Shown: piece by piece, positions 26,473-34,658 of the stretch | Position numbering within the stretch: the first letter of the stretch is position 1 | Layout of the letters: each line of letters opens with the position of its first letter | DNA from: Clostridia bacterium | GTDB lineage: Bacteria > Bacillota > Clostridia > Oscillospirales > Acutalibacteraceae | Assembly (NCBI GenBank): GCA_017473165.1 | Contig: JAFUNA010000014.1 | Location: 186,001-250,000 of the forward strand | Direction of reading: 5' to 3' | Length of the DNA stretch: 64,000 nt | Program-made: the position numbers and the translations under genes | Notes under the pieces: generated by a model | Told to the model about the DNA's origin: nothing | Databases searched by the model: none | The model's input: the letters and a program-made list of their open reading frames with translations, nothing else

Positions 26473-28287
26473 TTAATCGTTATCATCAAGCTTGAGAACT
26501 GCCATAAATGCCTCCTGCGGTACTTCAACCGTACCGAAGTGACGCATTCTCTTTTTACCCTCTTTCTGCTTTTCGAGCAGCTTTTTCTTTCGGGTAATGT
26601 CGCCGCCGTAGCACTTTGCAAGAACGTCCTTACGCATTGCCTTAACGGTTTCACGGGCAATAATCTTTCCGCCGATACCAATCTGAATGGGAATTTCGAA
26701 CATCTGTCGGGGAATATGCTCCTTAAGCTTTTCGGCAATCTTTCTTGCCTTTGAATAAGCCTTTTCGGAGTGAATAATAAACGAAAGTGCGTCAACGATA
26801 TCGCCGTTGAGAAGAACATCGAGCTTGACAAGATTTGACTTTCTGTAGTCGGTGATTTCATAGTCAAACGATGCATAGCCCCTTGTTCTTGATTTCAGCG
26901 AATCGAAGAAGTCATAGATTATTTCGTTGAGGGGAAGCTCATAATGGATATCAACTCTGTCGGGAGTGATATAGTCCATATTCTTGAAAACGCCTCGTCT
27001 GTCCTGGCAAAGGTCCATGATTGCACCGACATATTCCGTGGGAGAATAGATGTGTGCATCGGTGAAGGGCTCTTCGCAGGATGCAATTGTTGCGGGGTCG
27101 GGATAATGGGTGGGGTTATCGATTTCAACCATTGTTCCGTCGGTGAGATTGATTTTATAAACAACGCTGGGAATGGTTGTTACAAGGTCAAGGTCATATT
27201 CTCTTTCAAGACGCTCCTGAATGATTTCAAGGTGGAGAAGTCCGAGGAAGCCGCAGCGGAAGCCGAAGCCCAATGCTCCCGAGGTTTCGGGCTCAAAGGT
27301 GAGTGCGGCATCGTTAAGCTGAAGCTTTTCGAGTGCATCACGAAGATTTTCGTAGTCAGCACCGTCGGCGGGATAAACGCCGCAATAAACCATGGGGTTA
27401 ACCTTGCGGTAACCGGGCAGCGGCTCTGCAGCGGGATTTTCAACGGTTGTTACCGTGTCACCCACTCTTGCATCACCAACGGTTTTGATTGATGCGGTTA
27501 TATAGCCAACCTCGCCTGCGGTAAGCTCCGCACAGGGCTCGGGAAGGGTCGCTCTCATATAGCCCGTTTCAACAACGGTGAATTCCGCACCCGTTGCCAT
27601 CATTCTCATAGTGTCACCGGGCTTGATTTTGCCCTCCTTGACACGAACATAAACAATAACGCCCTTGTAGCTGTCATAAACCGAGTCGAAAATGAGTGCA
27701 CGAAGGGGCAAATCATCGTTTGCCACGGGAGGCGGAACATCCTTTACGATGCGTTCAAGCACCTGCTCAATGTTAAGACCCGTTTTAGCCGAAACTCTCG
27801 GAGCTTCGGAGCAGTCAAGACCGATAACATCCTCAACCTCGGCGGAAACTCTGTCGGGGTCGGCGGAGGGAAGGTCAATTTTATTGATAACGGGAACAAG
27901 CTCAAGGTCATGGTCAAGAGCAAGGTATGTGTTTGCAAGAGTCTGTGCTTCAACGCCCTGCGATGCGTCAACTATGAGCACCGCACCCTCGCAGGCTGCA
28001 AGCGAACGTGAAACTTCATAGTTAAAGTCAACGTGACCCGGGGTGTCAATGAGGTTGAGCACATATTCCTCGCCGTCTTCGGCAAGATAATTGAGCTTTA
28101 CGGCATGAGCCTTGATTGTGATACCTCTTTCACGCTCGAGGTCCATTTTGTCAAGAAGCTGTGCCGTCATGTCACGCAGAGCAACAGACTTTGTTTTTTC
28201 GAGAAGTCTGTCCGCAAGGGTTGACTTGCCGTGGTCGATATGTGCAATGATGCAAAAATTTCTGATTTTATCTTTTGAAACTGCCAA
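26473..28287 (-). CDS. lepA: elongation factor 4 (LepA), ribosomal back-translocase GTPase
   Basis: 604 residues. GTPase motifs: G1 [14 protein letters not shown]2 [11 protein letters not shown]3 DTPGHVDF, G4 NKIDLPSAD. The LepA-specific C-terminal domain ends the protein ([20 protein letters not shown]). The initiation codon is TTG (28287), with AGGAG 7 nt upstream and no better ATG in frame, so a non-ATG start is likely real. It follows the MFS gene by 15 nt and precedes hemW. EF4 acts on stalled or mistranslocated ribosomes and in ribosome biogenesis. Confidence 0.96.
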   Translation of the reverse strand: MAVSKDKIRNFCIIAHIDHGKSTLADRLLEKTKSVALRDMTAQLLDKMDLERERGITIKAHAVKLNYLAEDGEEYVLNLIDTPGHVDFNYEVSRSLAACEGAVLIVDASQGVEAQTLANTYLALDHDLELVPVINKIDLPSADPDRVSAEVEDVIGLDCSEAPRVSAKTGLNIEQVLERIVKDVPPPVANDDLPLRALIFDSVYDSYKGVIVYVRVKEGKIKPGDTMRMMATGAEFTVVETGYMRATLPEPCAELTAGEVGYITASIKTVGDARVGDTVTTVENPAAEPLPGYRKVNPMVYCGVYPADGADYENLRDALEKLQLNDAALTFEPETSGALGFGFRCGFLGLLHLEIIQERLEREYDLDLVTTIPSVVYKINLTDGTMVEIDNPTHYPDPATIASCEEPFTDAHIYSPTEYVGAIMDLCQDRRGVFKNMDYITPDRVDIHYELPLNEIIYDFFDSLKSRTRGYASFDYEITDYRKSNLVKLDVLLNGDIVDALSFIIHSEKAYSKARKIAEKLKEHIPRQMFEIPIQIGIGGKIIARETVKAMRKDVLAKCYGGDITRKKKLLEKQKEGKKRMRHFGTVEVPQEAFMAVLKLDDND

Positions 28288-28302
28288 TGTAATTCTCCTA
28301 AA

Positions 28303-29859
28303 TTATAAGTCTAAAACTTCTTCAAGCTTTCTGTCAACGCCTGTCTGACCTATCCACATATCCTCCCAGCGCTGACCTGCGATTTCTTCAAGACGCTTTT
28401 TGTCGCTGCCCGAAATTTCGCATGAACCTGTTTCATGCTTCTGTTTGATAACCTGCTGAATGAGCTCATGGTCTCTCTTTTTCATTTTATAGCGGAAGGT
28501 AAGGAAAAGGGAGATTGCCATGAATATTGCGGGAAGCCAGCTGACCGCAAGACGGATGCCGAGCTCGGCAGTGCCGGTAAGCATTTCATAGCTGGGATTG
28601 TTAACATCATAGCCCATATAGTAAAGCATATATCCGAGTGCACCGGAGGAAATGCTTAAGCTTGTCTTTTTGAGAAACGAATTGAAGGTTGAAATAACGC
28701 CCTCACGTCTTCTGCCCGTGATAAGCTCATCAACGTCGGTGATATCGGGCTGAATGTTGTTAACAACAAAGCCGGGACCCGAGAAGCCGAAGTTATAGAG
28801 TATTGATGCAAGATAAATAAAGAAAACGGGTGTTGCGGGAGTTGCAAAGCCGTTGATGAGCAAGCCTGCAATCATAAACGGAGTAAGCGCAAGACCGCAG
28901 AAACGTTTATCCATATAGCGGGAGAGGAAATAGTTGAAAGGTCCGCCTGCAACCTCGGCAACGCCTGCAATTGTCTGGAGCATTGCGAAATGACTGTATT
29001 TATCCGCTACGCTGCGAAGGAAAATCTGGTCGGCATCGCCATAGAAATTCCTTGCAAAGCTGTAGAACATTCCGATGAAGAAATACTGTCTGAAGGCTCT
29101 GTTTTTGAAAACCTGAATATATTCTTTGAAGAAATACGAAAAATTGAGCGGCGGATTAACCATGTCAACCGAGCTTTTTTCTTTGGTTGAAAAGAATGTA
29201 ATAATCGGTGACCAGCAGAAATAGAGAATGAAACAAATGCCGCAAAGCAGATATTTGTTTCTGTCTGCCGCCGAAGGGTTATCAAGATTTGTTCCGCCGA
29301 GAACAATACTCATGAAAATGAATGACGGAAACATTCCAAACATATTGAATATGTATTCAACAATCTTATACTGTGTTCTCTCAAAATATCTCGGTGCAAT
29401 GGTCGGAAGCATCGCCGCATGGGGAATATTCATCATGGTGTAGCCCGTGCTGTAAACAAACGAAGCCATGAGATACCAGATGAAAAGTGCGGTTGTGTTG
29501 CCCGTGCCGGAAATACCGAATGAATACCATTTCATGAAATAGCCGATAAGCAGAACGGGAAGTGCGGCGATAATCCAGACGCGGTGCTTACCGAAGCGTG
29601 ACTTCGTTCTGTCGGTTATGAATCCCATTGCAAGGTCGGTTATTGCGTCAAACACACCTGCGATGGTGCTGATTGTGCCCGTCATTCGGGTGTCAAGACC
29701 TTCAACGTAATTAAGGAACTGCTGATGGTATTTGCTCAAAGGATTGGTAACGCCGCCGATGGTGATGTTCGCAACGTTGTAGCCGATAATGGGTCTTAAA
29801 TATTCCCAGGTGTTGCCTTCGATGCCGACAACATCTTTGATTTTATTGCCCAAGCCCAT
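28303..29859 (-). CDS. MFS transporter of the GPH (glycoside-pentoside-hexuronide) cation symporter type
   Basis: 518 residues with about twelve hydrophobic helices. The N-terminal half carries DAITDLAMGFITDRTKSRFGKHR, the hallmark loop between helices 2 and 3 of MelB/GPH carriers. A second, more divergent half shows GRRREGVISTFNSFLKK, again family-typical. Members import oligosaccharides or glycosides with Na+ or H+. The substrate is unknown, and the neighbours (lepA, a kinase) give no hint. The start is supported by GGAGG before the ATG. Long cytoplasmic C-terminal tail (last 50 residues, charged). Confidence 0.87.
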   Translation of the reverse strand: MGLGNKIKDVVGIEGNTWEYLRPIIGYNVANITIGGVTNPLSKYHQQFLNYVEGLDTRMTGTISTIAGVFDAITDLAMGFITDRTKSRFGKHRVWIIAALPVLLIGYFMKWYSFGISGTGNTTALFIWYLMASFVYSTGYTMMNIPHAAMLPTIAPRYFERTQYKIVEYIFNMFGMFPSFIFMSIVLGGTNLDNPSAADRNKYLLCGICFILYFCWSPIITFFSTKEKSSVDMVNPPLNFSYFFKEYIQVFKNRAFRQYFFIGMFYSFARNFYGDADQIFLRSVADKYSHFAMLQTIAGVAEVAGGPFNYFLSRYMDKRFCGLALTPFMIAGLLINGFATPATPVFFIYLASILYNFGFSGPGFVVNNIQPDITDVDELITGRRREGVISTFNSFLKKTSLSISSGALGYMLYYMGYDVNNPSYEMLTGTAELGIRLAVSWLPAIFMAISLFLTFRYKMKKRDHELIQQVIKQKHETGSCEISGSDKKRLEEIAGQRWEDMWIGQTGVDRKLEEVLDL

Positions 29860-29933
29860 GCGATGCCCTCCTGTTAAATATAATTATACCATAATATAAT
29901 ATCAAATTATAAAGTCAAGGTCAAGATAATTAT

Positions 29934-29965
29934 AAAAAAAGCAGACACCGATTTGTGGTGTCTGC
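29934..29965 (-). terminator. terminator after the cytidylate-kinase-like gene
   Basis: On the minus strand GCAGACACC / GGTGTCTGC with a 7-nt loop is followed by seven T. Confidence 0.9.
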
Positions 29966-29974
29966 AAACTTCGA

Positions 29975-30553
29975 TTATAAATCGCTCAAAACTTTAACGC
30001 ATTCGTCAATTCCCAACGCACCGCTGTTAAGGCAGATATCATAGTGTCTTGCCTCTCCCCATTCCATTTCGGTGAAATGCTGATAATATGCCGCACGCTT
30101 CTTGTCCTTTTCTTTTATCAGCTTTTCGGGTGCAATGTCGGGATAGAGCTTTGCGATTCGTTCTTTTCTTTTGTCCATGTCGGAATAAATAAAAACATTG
30201 AAAACATCGTTTCTCTCACGCAGAATATAGTCCGCACATCTGCCGACTATTACGCAGGGTCCCTTTTCCGCAAGCTGATTAATGACCTTGACCTGTGCGT
30301 GCCAGATTATGTCATCCTTTGTCATGTTGCTGTAGAGATTATAGAGCGTAAAAATTGTTGACATTTTGCCGCTTGCCGATAAGTATTCTCCCTTTTTTTC
30401 AATTTCCTCTTTAAGTAAGCCGCTCTCAATTGCAACCTGCTCAACGATTTCCTTGTCATAGCAGGGAACACCGAGCTTTTTTGCAAGCTTTTCGCCGATT
30501 TCTCTGCCGCCGCTGCCGAATTCTCTGCCGATGGTTATTATTTTATCATACAT
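29975..30553 (-). CDS. cytidylate kinase-like family protein
   Basis: 192 residues. The P-loop is GREFGSGGREIGEKLAKKL near the N-terminus, followed by CYDKEIVE and VIVGRCADYIL, and RKERIAKLYP in the lid region. This is the stand-alone Cmk-like kinase family common in Clostridia, distinct from canonical Cmk fused or adjacent to rpsA; the physiological substrate is not established. The ATG at 30553 (MYDKIITIG) is chosen because GGAG is 7 nt upstream; the upstream ATG is directly adjacent to it. Single-gene unit with its own terminator. Confidence 0.85.
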   Translation of the reverse strand: MYDKIITIGREFGSGGREIGEKLAKKLGVPCYDKEIVEQVAIESGLLKEEIEKKGEYLSASGKMSTIFTLYNLYSNMTKDDIIWHAQVKVINQLAEKGPCVIVGRCADYILRERNDVFNVFIYSDMDKRKERIAKLYPDIAPEKLIKEKDKKRAAYYQHFTEMEWGEARHYDICLNSGALGIDECVKVLSDL

Positions 30554-30627
30554 AGCCATTCTCCTTTGGGTCAATTCAACCGCTTTTATTTTATTGTATC
30601 ATATTATTCAAAAAATGCAAGAAAATA

Positions 30628-30656
30628 TTGAAATACTTGTTCAATTATGATAAAAT
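30628..30656 (+). promoter_or_regulatory. promoter of the tandem secreted-protein genes
   Basis: TTGAAA (30628-30633), 17-nt spacer, TAAAAT (30651-30656), ahead of an optimal AAGGAGG ribosome binding site at 30664-30671. Confidence 0.7.
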
Positions 30657-30679
30657 GCAATCACAAGGAGGTATGTACC

Positions 30680-31360
30680 ATGAAAAAATTTTTCAGTCTG
30701 ACTCTCACATTTGCAATTCTTGTTGTTTCAATTTTTTCCGTCAACGCTTTTGCCGCTTCACCAACCAAAACAGAAGCTCTTCTTGATAAAATGAACACCG
30801 CAAAGGAAGTTTCTGTTACAATAAGAACGGGAAAAGGCGGAGTTTACGGCTCTGATTACGGCGTAGCAAACACAATCTACGTCAAGGATAAAGAGCTTGC
30901 ATATGACCTCAACAACGGCTTTGTTACGATGCGTGCTGTTATGACAGACGGCAAAATCGTCGGTTTTCTGCCAAAAATCCCCTTCTTCTATTTAAAAATC
31001 GCTTCTCCCTTTGTTGCAGGCGACGGTATGTGGAGCGCAATCAAAGGAATTTCCGACATAACGATGGGAATTCTCTATCATGTGGGCAACGGCACGGAAA
31101 CCGTTGACGGCACGGAATATTACGTTGAAGAATTCAACGACAGAGAATATGTAACAAGCAAATTCTATTATGTCGGCGACGAGCTCAAAATGCTGCGTGT
31201 TGAAGATGTAAGCAAGAAAACAGTTCAGTACACCTATTTTGATAATATTTCATTTGAGGTTGATGACAGTGTTTTCGATACACCGATTTTCGCAATTGAT
31301 CTGACTCCCATTCTCATGCTGTTCTTCTCATCGCTTCTCGGTACGCTTATTCCCGCATAA
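30680..31360 (+). CDS. secreted hypothetical protein, paralogue A
   Basis: 226 residues with a cleavable signal peptide (MKKFFSLTLTFAILVV, cleavage after AFA). The mature part is beta-rich: it contains TIRTGKGGVYGSDYG, GKIVGFLPKIPFFYLKI, TEYYVEEFNDREYVTSKFYYVGDELKMLRVED in shorter blocks, then ISFEVDDSVFDTPIFAIDLT and a hydrophobic C-terminal helix. The next gene (31385) has the same layout and motifs, so the two arose by tandem duplication. The pattern of strands resembles LolA/outer-membrane-carrier or DUF-type lipid-binding sandwiches, but I do not recognise a family. ATG 30680 is fixed by an ideal AAGGAGG. The hydrophobic end may anchor it in the membrane. Confidence 0.75.
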   Translation: MKKFFSLTLTFAILVVSIFSVNAFAASPTKTEALLDKMNTAKEVSVTIRTGKGGVYGSDYGVANTIYVKDKELAYDLNNGFVTMRAVMTDGKIVGFLPKIPFFYLKIASPFVAGDGMWSAIKGISDITMGILYHVGNGTETVDGTEYYVEEFNDREYVTSKFYYVGDELKMLRVEDVSKKTVQYTYFDNISFEVDDSVFDTPIFAIDLTPILMLFFSSLLGTLIPA

Positions 31361-31384
31361 CTTGAATAACAGGAGGTTTATAAC

Positions 31385-32032
31385 GTGAAAAAGATTTTAT
31401 CGGTTCTTTTATCCGCTTTGATTATTCTTTCCGTTTTCTCGGTCGGTGCGTTTGCAAATGAACAGACGAAGCTTGAAAAATGGGGAGAAACTCACGATCT
31501 AAATAACGGTATTTCTGTTAAAATACATACCCGCACGAACAACATACTCATCAGTCTTTTTGATGCAGTCATCCATGTCAAAGACGGTAAACTGGCTGTC
31601 GTTGCGGATTTAGACGGCAAGGAATTCAAAGCAGTCACAAAAGGCGATGCACTCTGCATTTTTATGACAAAGCTTCCGTTTTTCCACTATAAAATAAGCG
31701 GAGACCTTTTCGGCTCAATCGATTTGGATTTAACCCTTGAAAATACTTCTTTCGTAAAGAGCTATGAAGCTGAATACGAAGGAAAAACTCTCTATGTCGA
31801 GGAATACTTCTACGATGAAAACAGTCAGCCGATGACTTTCAAAGCTTATTTTGACGGAGATGAACTTATATACTTCGGCGCAGAAGAAAGAATTGGCGAT
31901 ATGGATTTTGAAATGTATTTTGAAATCCTTTCCTTTGAAGTTGATGACGAAGTTTTCGAAATGCCTTGGTACTCCATTGATGTCACCCGGCTTGTCGATT
32001 TTATTTTAATGCTCGGTATAGTTTCCTTATAA
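31385..32032 (+). CDS. secreted hypothetical protein, paralogue B
   Basis: 215 residues from a GTG start with CAGGAGG upstream. Signal peptide (KKILSVLLSALIILSVFSVGAFA) then a domain paralogous to that of the preceding gene: both have PFFxYKI, a YVEEY/EEF strand, FEVDDxVF(D/E)xPxxxID and a hydrophobic C-terminus. The 24-nt gap after the first copy and the terminator after this one indicate a two-gene transcription unit. Function unknown. Confidence 0.75.
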   Translation: MKKILSVLLSALIILSVFSVGAFANEQTKLEKWGETHDLNNGISVKIHTRTNNILISLFDAVIHVKDGKLAVVADLDGKEFKAVTKGDALCIFMTKLPFFHYKISGDLFGSIDLDLTLENTSFVKSYEAEYEGKTLYVEEYFYDENSQPMTFKAYFDGDELIYFGAEERIGDMDFEMYFEILSFEVDDEVFEMPWYSIDVTRLVDFILMLGIVSL

Positions 32033-32046
32033 TATTTCAAAAAACA

Positions 32047-32077
32047 CGGCAGAGAGTTTAAGCTCCCTGCCGCTTTT
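32047..32077. terminator. bidirectional terminator between secreted-protein genes and spo0A
   Basis: CGGCAG...CTGCCG stem followed by CTTTTT on the plus side; genes converge here. Confidence 0.8.
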
Positions 32078-32842
32078 TCATACCGTTTTCATCCGCAGTT
32101 TAAGATTATCGCTTATCATGGCAATAAATTCGCTGTTGGTCGGCTTGCCTCTCTCATTCTGAATCGTGTAGCCGAAATAAGAGCTCAAAACGTCAACATC
32201 TCCCCTGTCCCACGCAACCTCAATTGCGTGTCTTATCGCACGCTCAACTCTTGAAGGAGTTGTTTTGAAGGTTTTTGCAACTGTGGGATAAAGAATTTTT
32301 GTGACAGAGCTTATCATTTCACGGTTCTGAACAGAAAGAATTATGGCTTCCCTCAAATACTGATAGCCTCTTATATGGGCGGGCACACCTATCTGGTGCA
32401 TAATCTGCGAAACAACAACCTCAAGGTCCTTGACTCCGCTGCGGTTTTCGCAAGACGAATTATGAAGCTCCGAAAACTGAATAATTCTCTCCGCCAGCAT
32501 GGAAGGATTATAGGGTTTAAGGAAATAATAATCCGCTCCCGCTTTGAGAACTTCGTTTTCAAAACGCTGGTTGTCCGCTCCCGAAATGACCATAACAAGC
32601 GGTCTTTTTTCAAGCTTAAGGGAGTCCAGCTCCCTCAAAACTCCGAGAGCATCGAGCCTTGGCATAAAGCCGTCCATAAGGATTATATCGGGATTTTCGC
32701 CTGATTTGAGCTTTTCAATTATCAGCGTGCCGTCCTTTATGACGGTTGACACCTCAAAGCCGTTTGTGCGTAAAATTCCCGCAAGCTCATGGGCTGTTTC
32801 GCTTCCGTCCTCTGTTATAATTGCTTTCAACATTTTTCTCAT
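32078..32842 (-). CDS. spo0A: stage 0 sporulation response regulator Spo0A
   Basis: 254 residues. Receiver domain 1-120: acidic pocket E11-D12, phosphoacceptor Asp57 in ILMDGFMP, switch Ser/Thr in VISGAD, and Lys in FLKPYNP. C-terminal sporulation DNA-binding domain about 145-254, with the VTKILYPTVAKTFKTTPSRVERAIRHAIEVAW core (read in two blocks) that recognises the 0A box. ATG 32842 is preferred because CGGAGG lies just upstream. It is 77 nt before... downstream of spoIVB on the same strand, the conserved spoIVB-spo0A order. It makes endospore formation likely, though not proven for this genome. Confidence 0.97.
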   Translation of the reverse strand: MRKMLKAIITEDGSETAHELAGILRTNGFEVSTVIKDGTLIIEKLKSGENPDIILMDGFMPRLDALGVLRELDSLKLEKRPLVMVISGADNQRFENEVLKAGADYYFLKPYNPSMLAERIIQFSELHNSSCENRSGVKDLEVVVSQIMHQIGVPAHIRGYQYLREAIILSVQNREMISSVTKILYPTVAKTFKTTPSRVERAIRHAIEVAWDRGDVDVLSSYFGYTIQNERGKPTNSEFIAMISDNLKLRMKTV

Positions 32843-32954
32843 GGGTATACCTCCGTTTGATTTAGTACACGGAGATATTACCATATTTTGCCAAAATTGT
32901 CAATAATTACCAATTGTGAAAATATCGCAAAATGTGACAAATTGCCACCTTTGA

Positions 32955-34172
32955 TTACGACACATTTGCCAAATCCCCGCTTTTCAGCGTGTCCATCGTG
33001 TCCAGCATCCTCCCCGCAAAAATTCCGTAGCCTCTGTTGGGCTCGTTAACGAAAACATGAGTTACTGCACCCACAAGCATTGAGTTCTGGACTATCGGGG
33101 ACCCGCTCATTCCCTGCAGAATTCCTCCGGTTTTTTCGAGCAGACGGGCATCGGTTACCTTTATTATCATATTTCTTGAGGAAGGGTCAGAGGAGGGATA
33201 GACCTTTTCAATTTCAATATCATAATATTGAGGTCCGCTGTCATCGATTGTTGTTATCATCTGCGCCTTGCCGGGTTTTACCTCGGTTTCAAGGGCAACG
33301 GGCAATGTTTTTGAGCCCGAGGGCTGCAAAAGCTCACCGAAAACACCCGTTTCATGATTAACACGAAGGCTGCCCAAGGCAACGTCCGAAAAAACTCCGC
33401 AAAGCTCGCCGGGATTGCCTGCACTGCTCTTGTAGAAGCCGTTAACTCTTGCCCTTACCCCTTCGCCGTTATTCAGCGGCATTATCTTGCCCGTGTCAAC
33501 ATCGCACACTCCGTGACCCAGACCCGCAAACATCATTGAACTGTCATCATAAAAGGTTACCGTTCCGATTCCTGCGGAGCTGTCACGCACCCATATGCCC
33601 GCCTTGTATTTTCCGTTGACGGACATTGCGGGTGTCAGACTCAATTCAAGCCTTTCGCCGCTGCGGTCAATTTTGATTGCAAGGGCTTTCCCCTGCGACT
33701 GCTCAACGGCATCGGTCAACTGCTGCGAGCTCAATGCGGCTTTTCCGTTGATATGGGTTATTATATCGCCGCATTTAATCCCTGCAGAGGCTGCCGGGTC
33801 TGCAGAGCCCGCTGACGTTGTTACGGAATCCATGCTCACAACAATTACACCTTTTGTATAAAGCTTTATTCCGAAAACATCACCGCCAAGCCCCACATAC
33901 CGCCGCTTTGTTACGTTAACGGTTATATCCTTGACCGGAAACAGTTTCAAAGCGGTTATTTTTGATTTATATTCGGTTTTTGAATCCATCGTTCCCGCTG
34001 CCCTGACCTGCTCACCCTCCTCTGCCGAATAAAAAGAACCGAAATCAATTTCATCCGTTTCGGTTATATTGAACTCATCGGGCAGGGTCTGCGTGCCGTA
34101 AATAACGGCGGAATAAACCGCGATGCACAAAGCAAGAAGTGACAGGGAAAGAGCTTTAAAAAAACGCTTCAT
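32955..34172 (-). CDS. spoIVB: SpoIVB signalling peptidase (S55)
   Basis: 405 residues. Signal anchor about residues 5-28; PDZ domain about 95-185 (VSMDSVTTSAG..., GIKCGDIITHINGKAA); S55 peptidase domain with His220 in AGLGHGVCDVD and nucleophile Ser357 in GMSGSPI. In B. subtilis the forespore secretes it and it cleaves SpoIVFA to trigger pro-sigma-K processing. Adjacent to spo0A on the same strand, 112 nt upstream, as in most endospore formers. Confidence 0.95.
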   Translation of the reverse strand: MKRFFKALSLSLLALCIAVYSAVIYGTQTLPDEFNITETDEIDFGSFYSAEEGEQVRAAGTMDSKTEYKSKITALKLFPVKDITVNVTKRRYVGLGGDVFGIKLYTKGVIVVSMDSVTTSAGSADPAASAGIKCGDIITHINGKAALSSQQLTDAVEQSQGKALAIKIDRSGERLELSLTPAMSVNGKYKAGIWVRDSSAGIGTVTFYDDSSMMFAGLGHGVCDVDTGKIMPLNNGEGVRARVNGFYKSSAGNPGELCGVFSDVALGSLRVNHETGVFGELLQPSGSKTLPVALETEVKPGKAQMITTIDDSGPQYYDIEIEKVYPSSDPSSRNMIIKVTDARLLEKTGGILQGMSGSPIVQNSMLVGAVTHVFVNEPNRGYGIFAGRMLDTMDTLKSGDLANVS

Positions 34173-34300
34173 ATTTCACCTCCGTGTCTGATTTTTGCTT
34201 CGCTCATTTGCGAAGCACTAATAATTTGCACCGCAATGAGCCGATTAAAACACGGATAATTACCCCGTAAAATTTTTTCTCATATTCAAATTTTTATTTG

Positions 34301-34329
34301 TTGACATATACCCCATGGGGGTATATAAT
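34301..34329 (+). promoter_or_regulatory. copper-operon promoter with embedded CsoR operator
   Basis: TTGACA (34301-34306), 17-nt spacer, TATAAT (34324-34329): perfect vegetative consensus. The spacer holds the inverted repeat ATATACCCC (34306-34314), ATG, GGGGTATAT (34318-34326), the classic CsoR-type box. Repressor binding would cover both the spacer and the -10. Confidence 0.92.
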
Positions 34330-34349
34330 AAAATTGAGGTGAGGACAAA

Positions 34350-34649
34350 ATGAATAAAGAATGCTGCTGTGTCAAAACAAAAGAAAGAACAGATGAAGAA
34401 TATAAAAAGCTTATCCACCGTCTTAACAGAATCGAGGGACAAATCAGAGGGATTAAGAGCATGATAGAAAACAGTGCATACTGCACCGATATTCTTATGC
34501 AGTCATCGGCAGTAACAGCCGCAATGAACGCTTTCAACAAAGAGCTTCTTGCAAATCACATCAAAACCTGCGTTGCCGACGATATCCGAAACGGCAAGGA
34601 TGAAACAATTGACGAGCTTGTTGCAACTCTGCAAAAGCTGATGAAATAG
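34350..34649 (+). CDS. csoR: CsoR-family copper-sensing repressor
   Basis: 99 residues, all alpha-helical (DUF156). The Cu(I) triad is complete: Cys45 (YCTDIL), His70 and Cys74 (NHIKTC), with the conserved HRLNRIEGQIRGI helix at about 23-35. Cu(I) binding releases the repressor from DNA. An extra CCC cluster (residues 5-7) at the N-terminus is unusual and could be a further metal site. It is the first gene of the operon and lies next to its own operator; a copA-type ATPase follows after 9 nt. Confidence 0.94.
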   Translation: MNKECCCVKTKERTDEEYKKLIHRLNRIEGQIRGIKSMIENSAYCTDILMQSSAVTAAMNAFNKELLANHIKTCVADDIRNGKDETIDELVATLQKLMK

Positions 34650-34658
34650 AGGTGAAAA

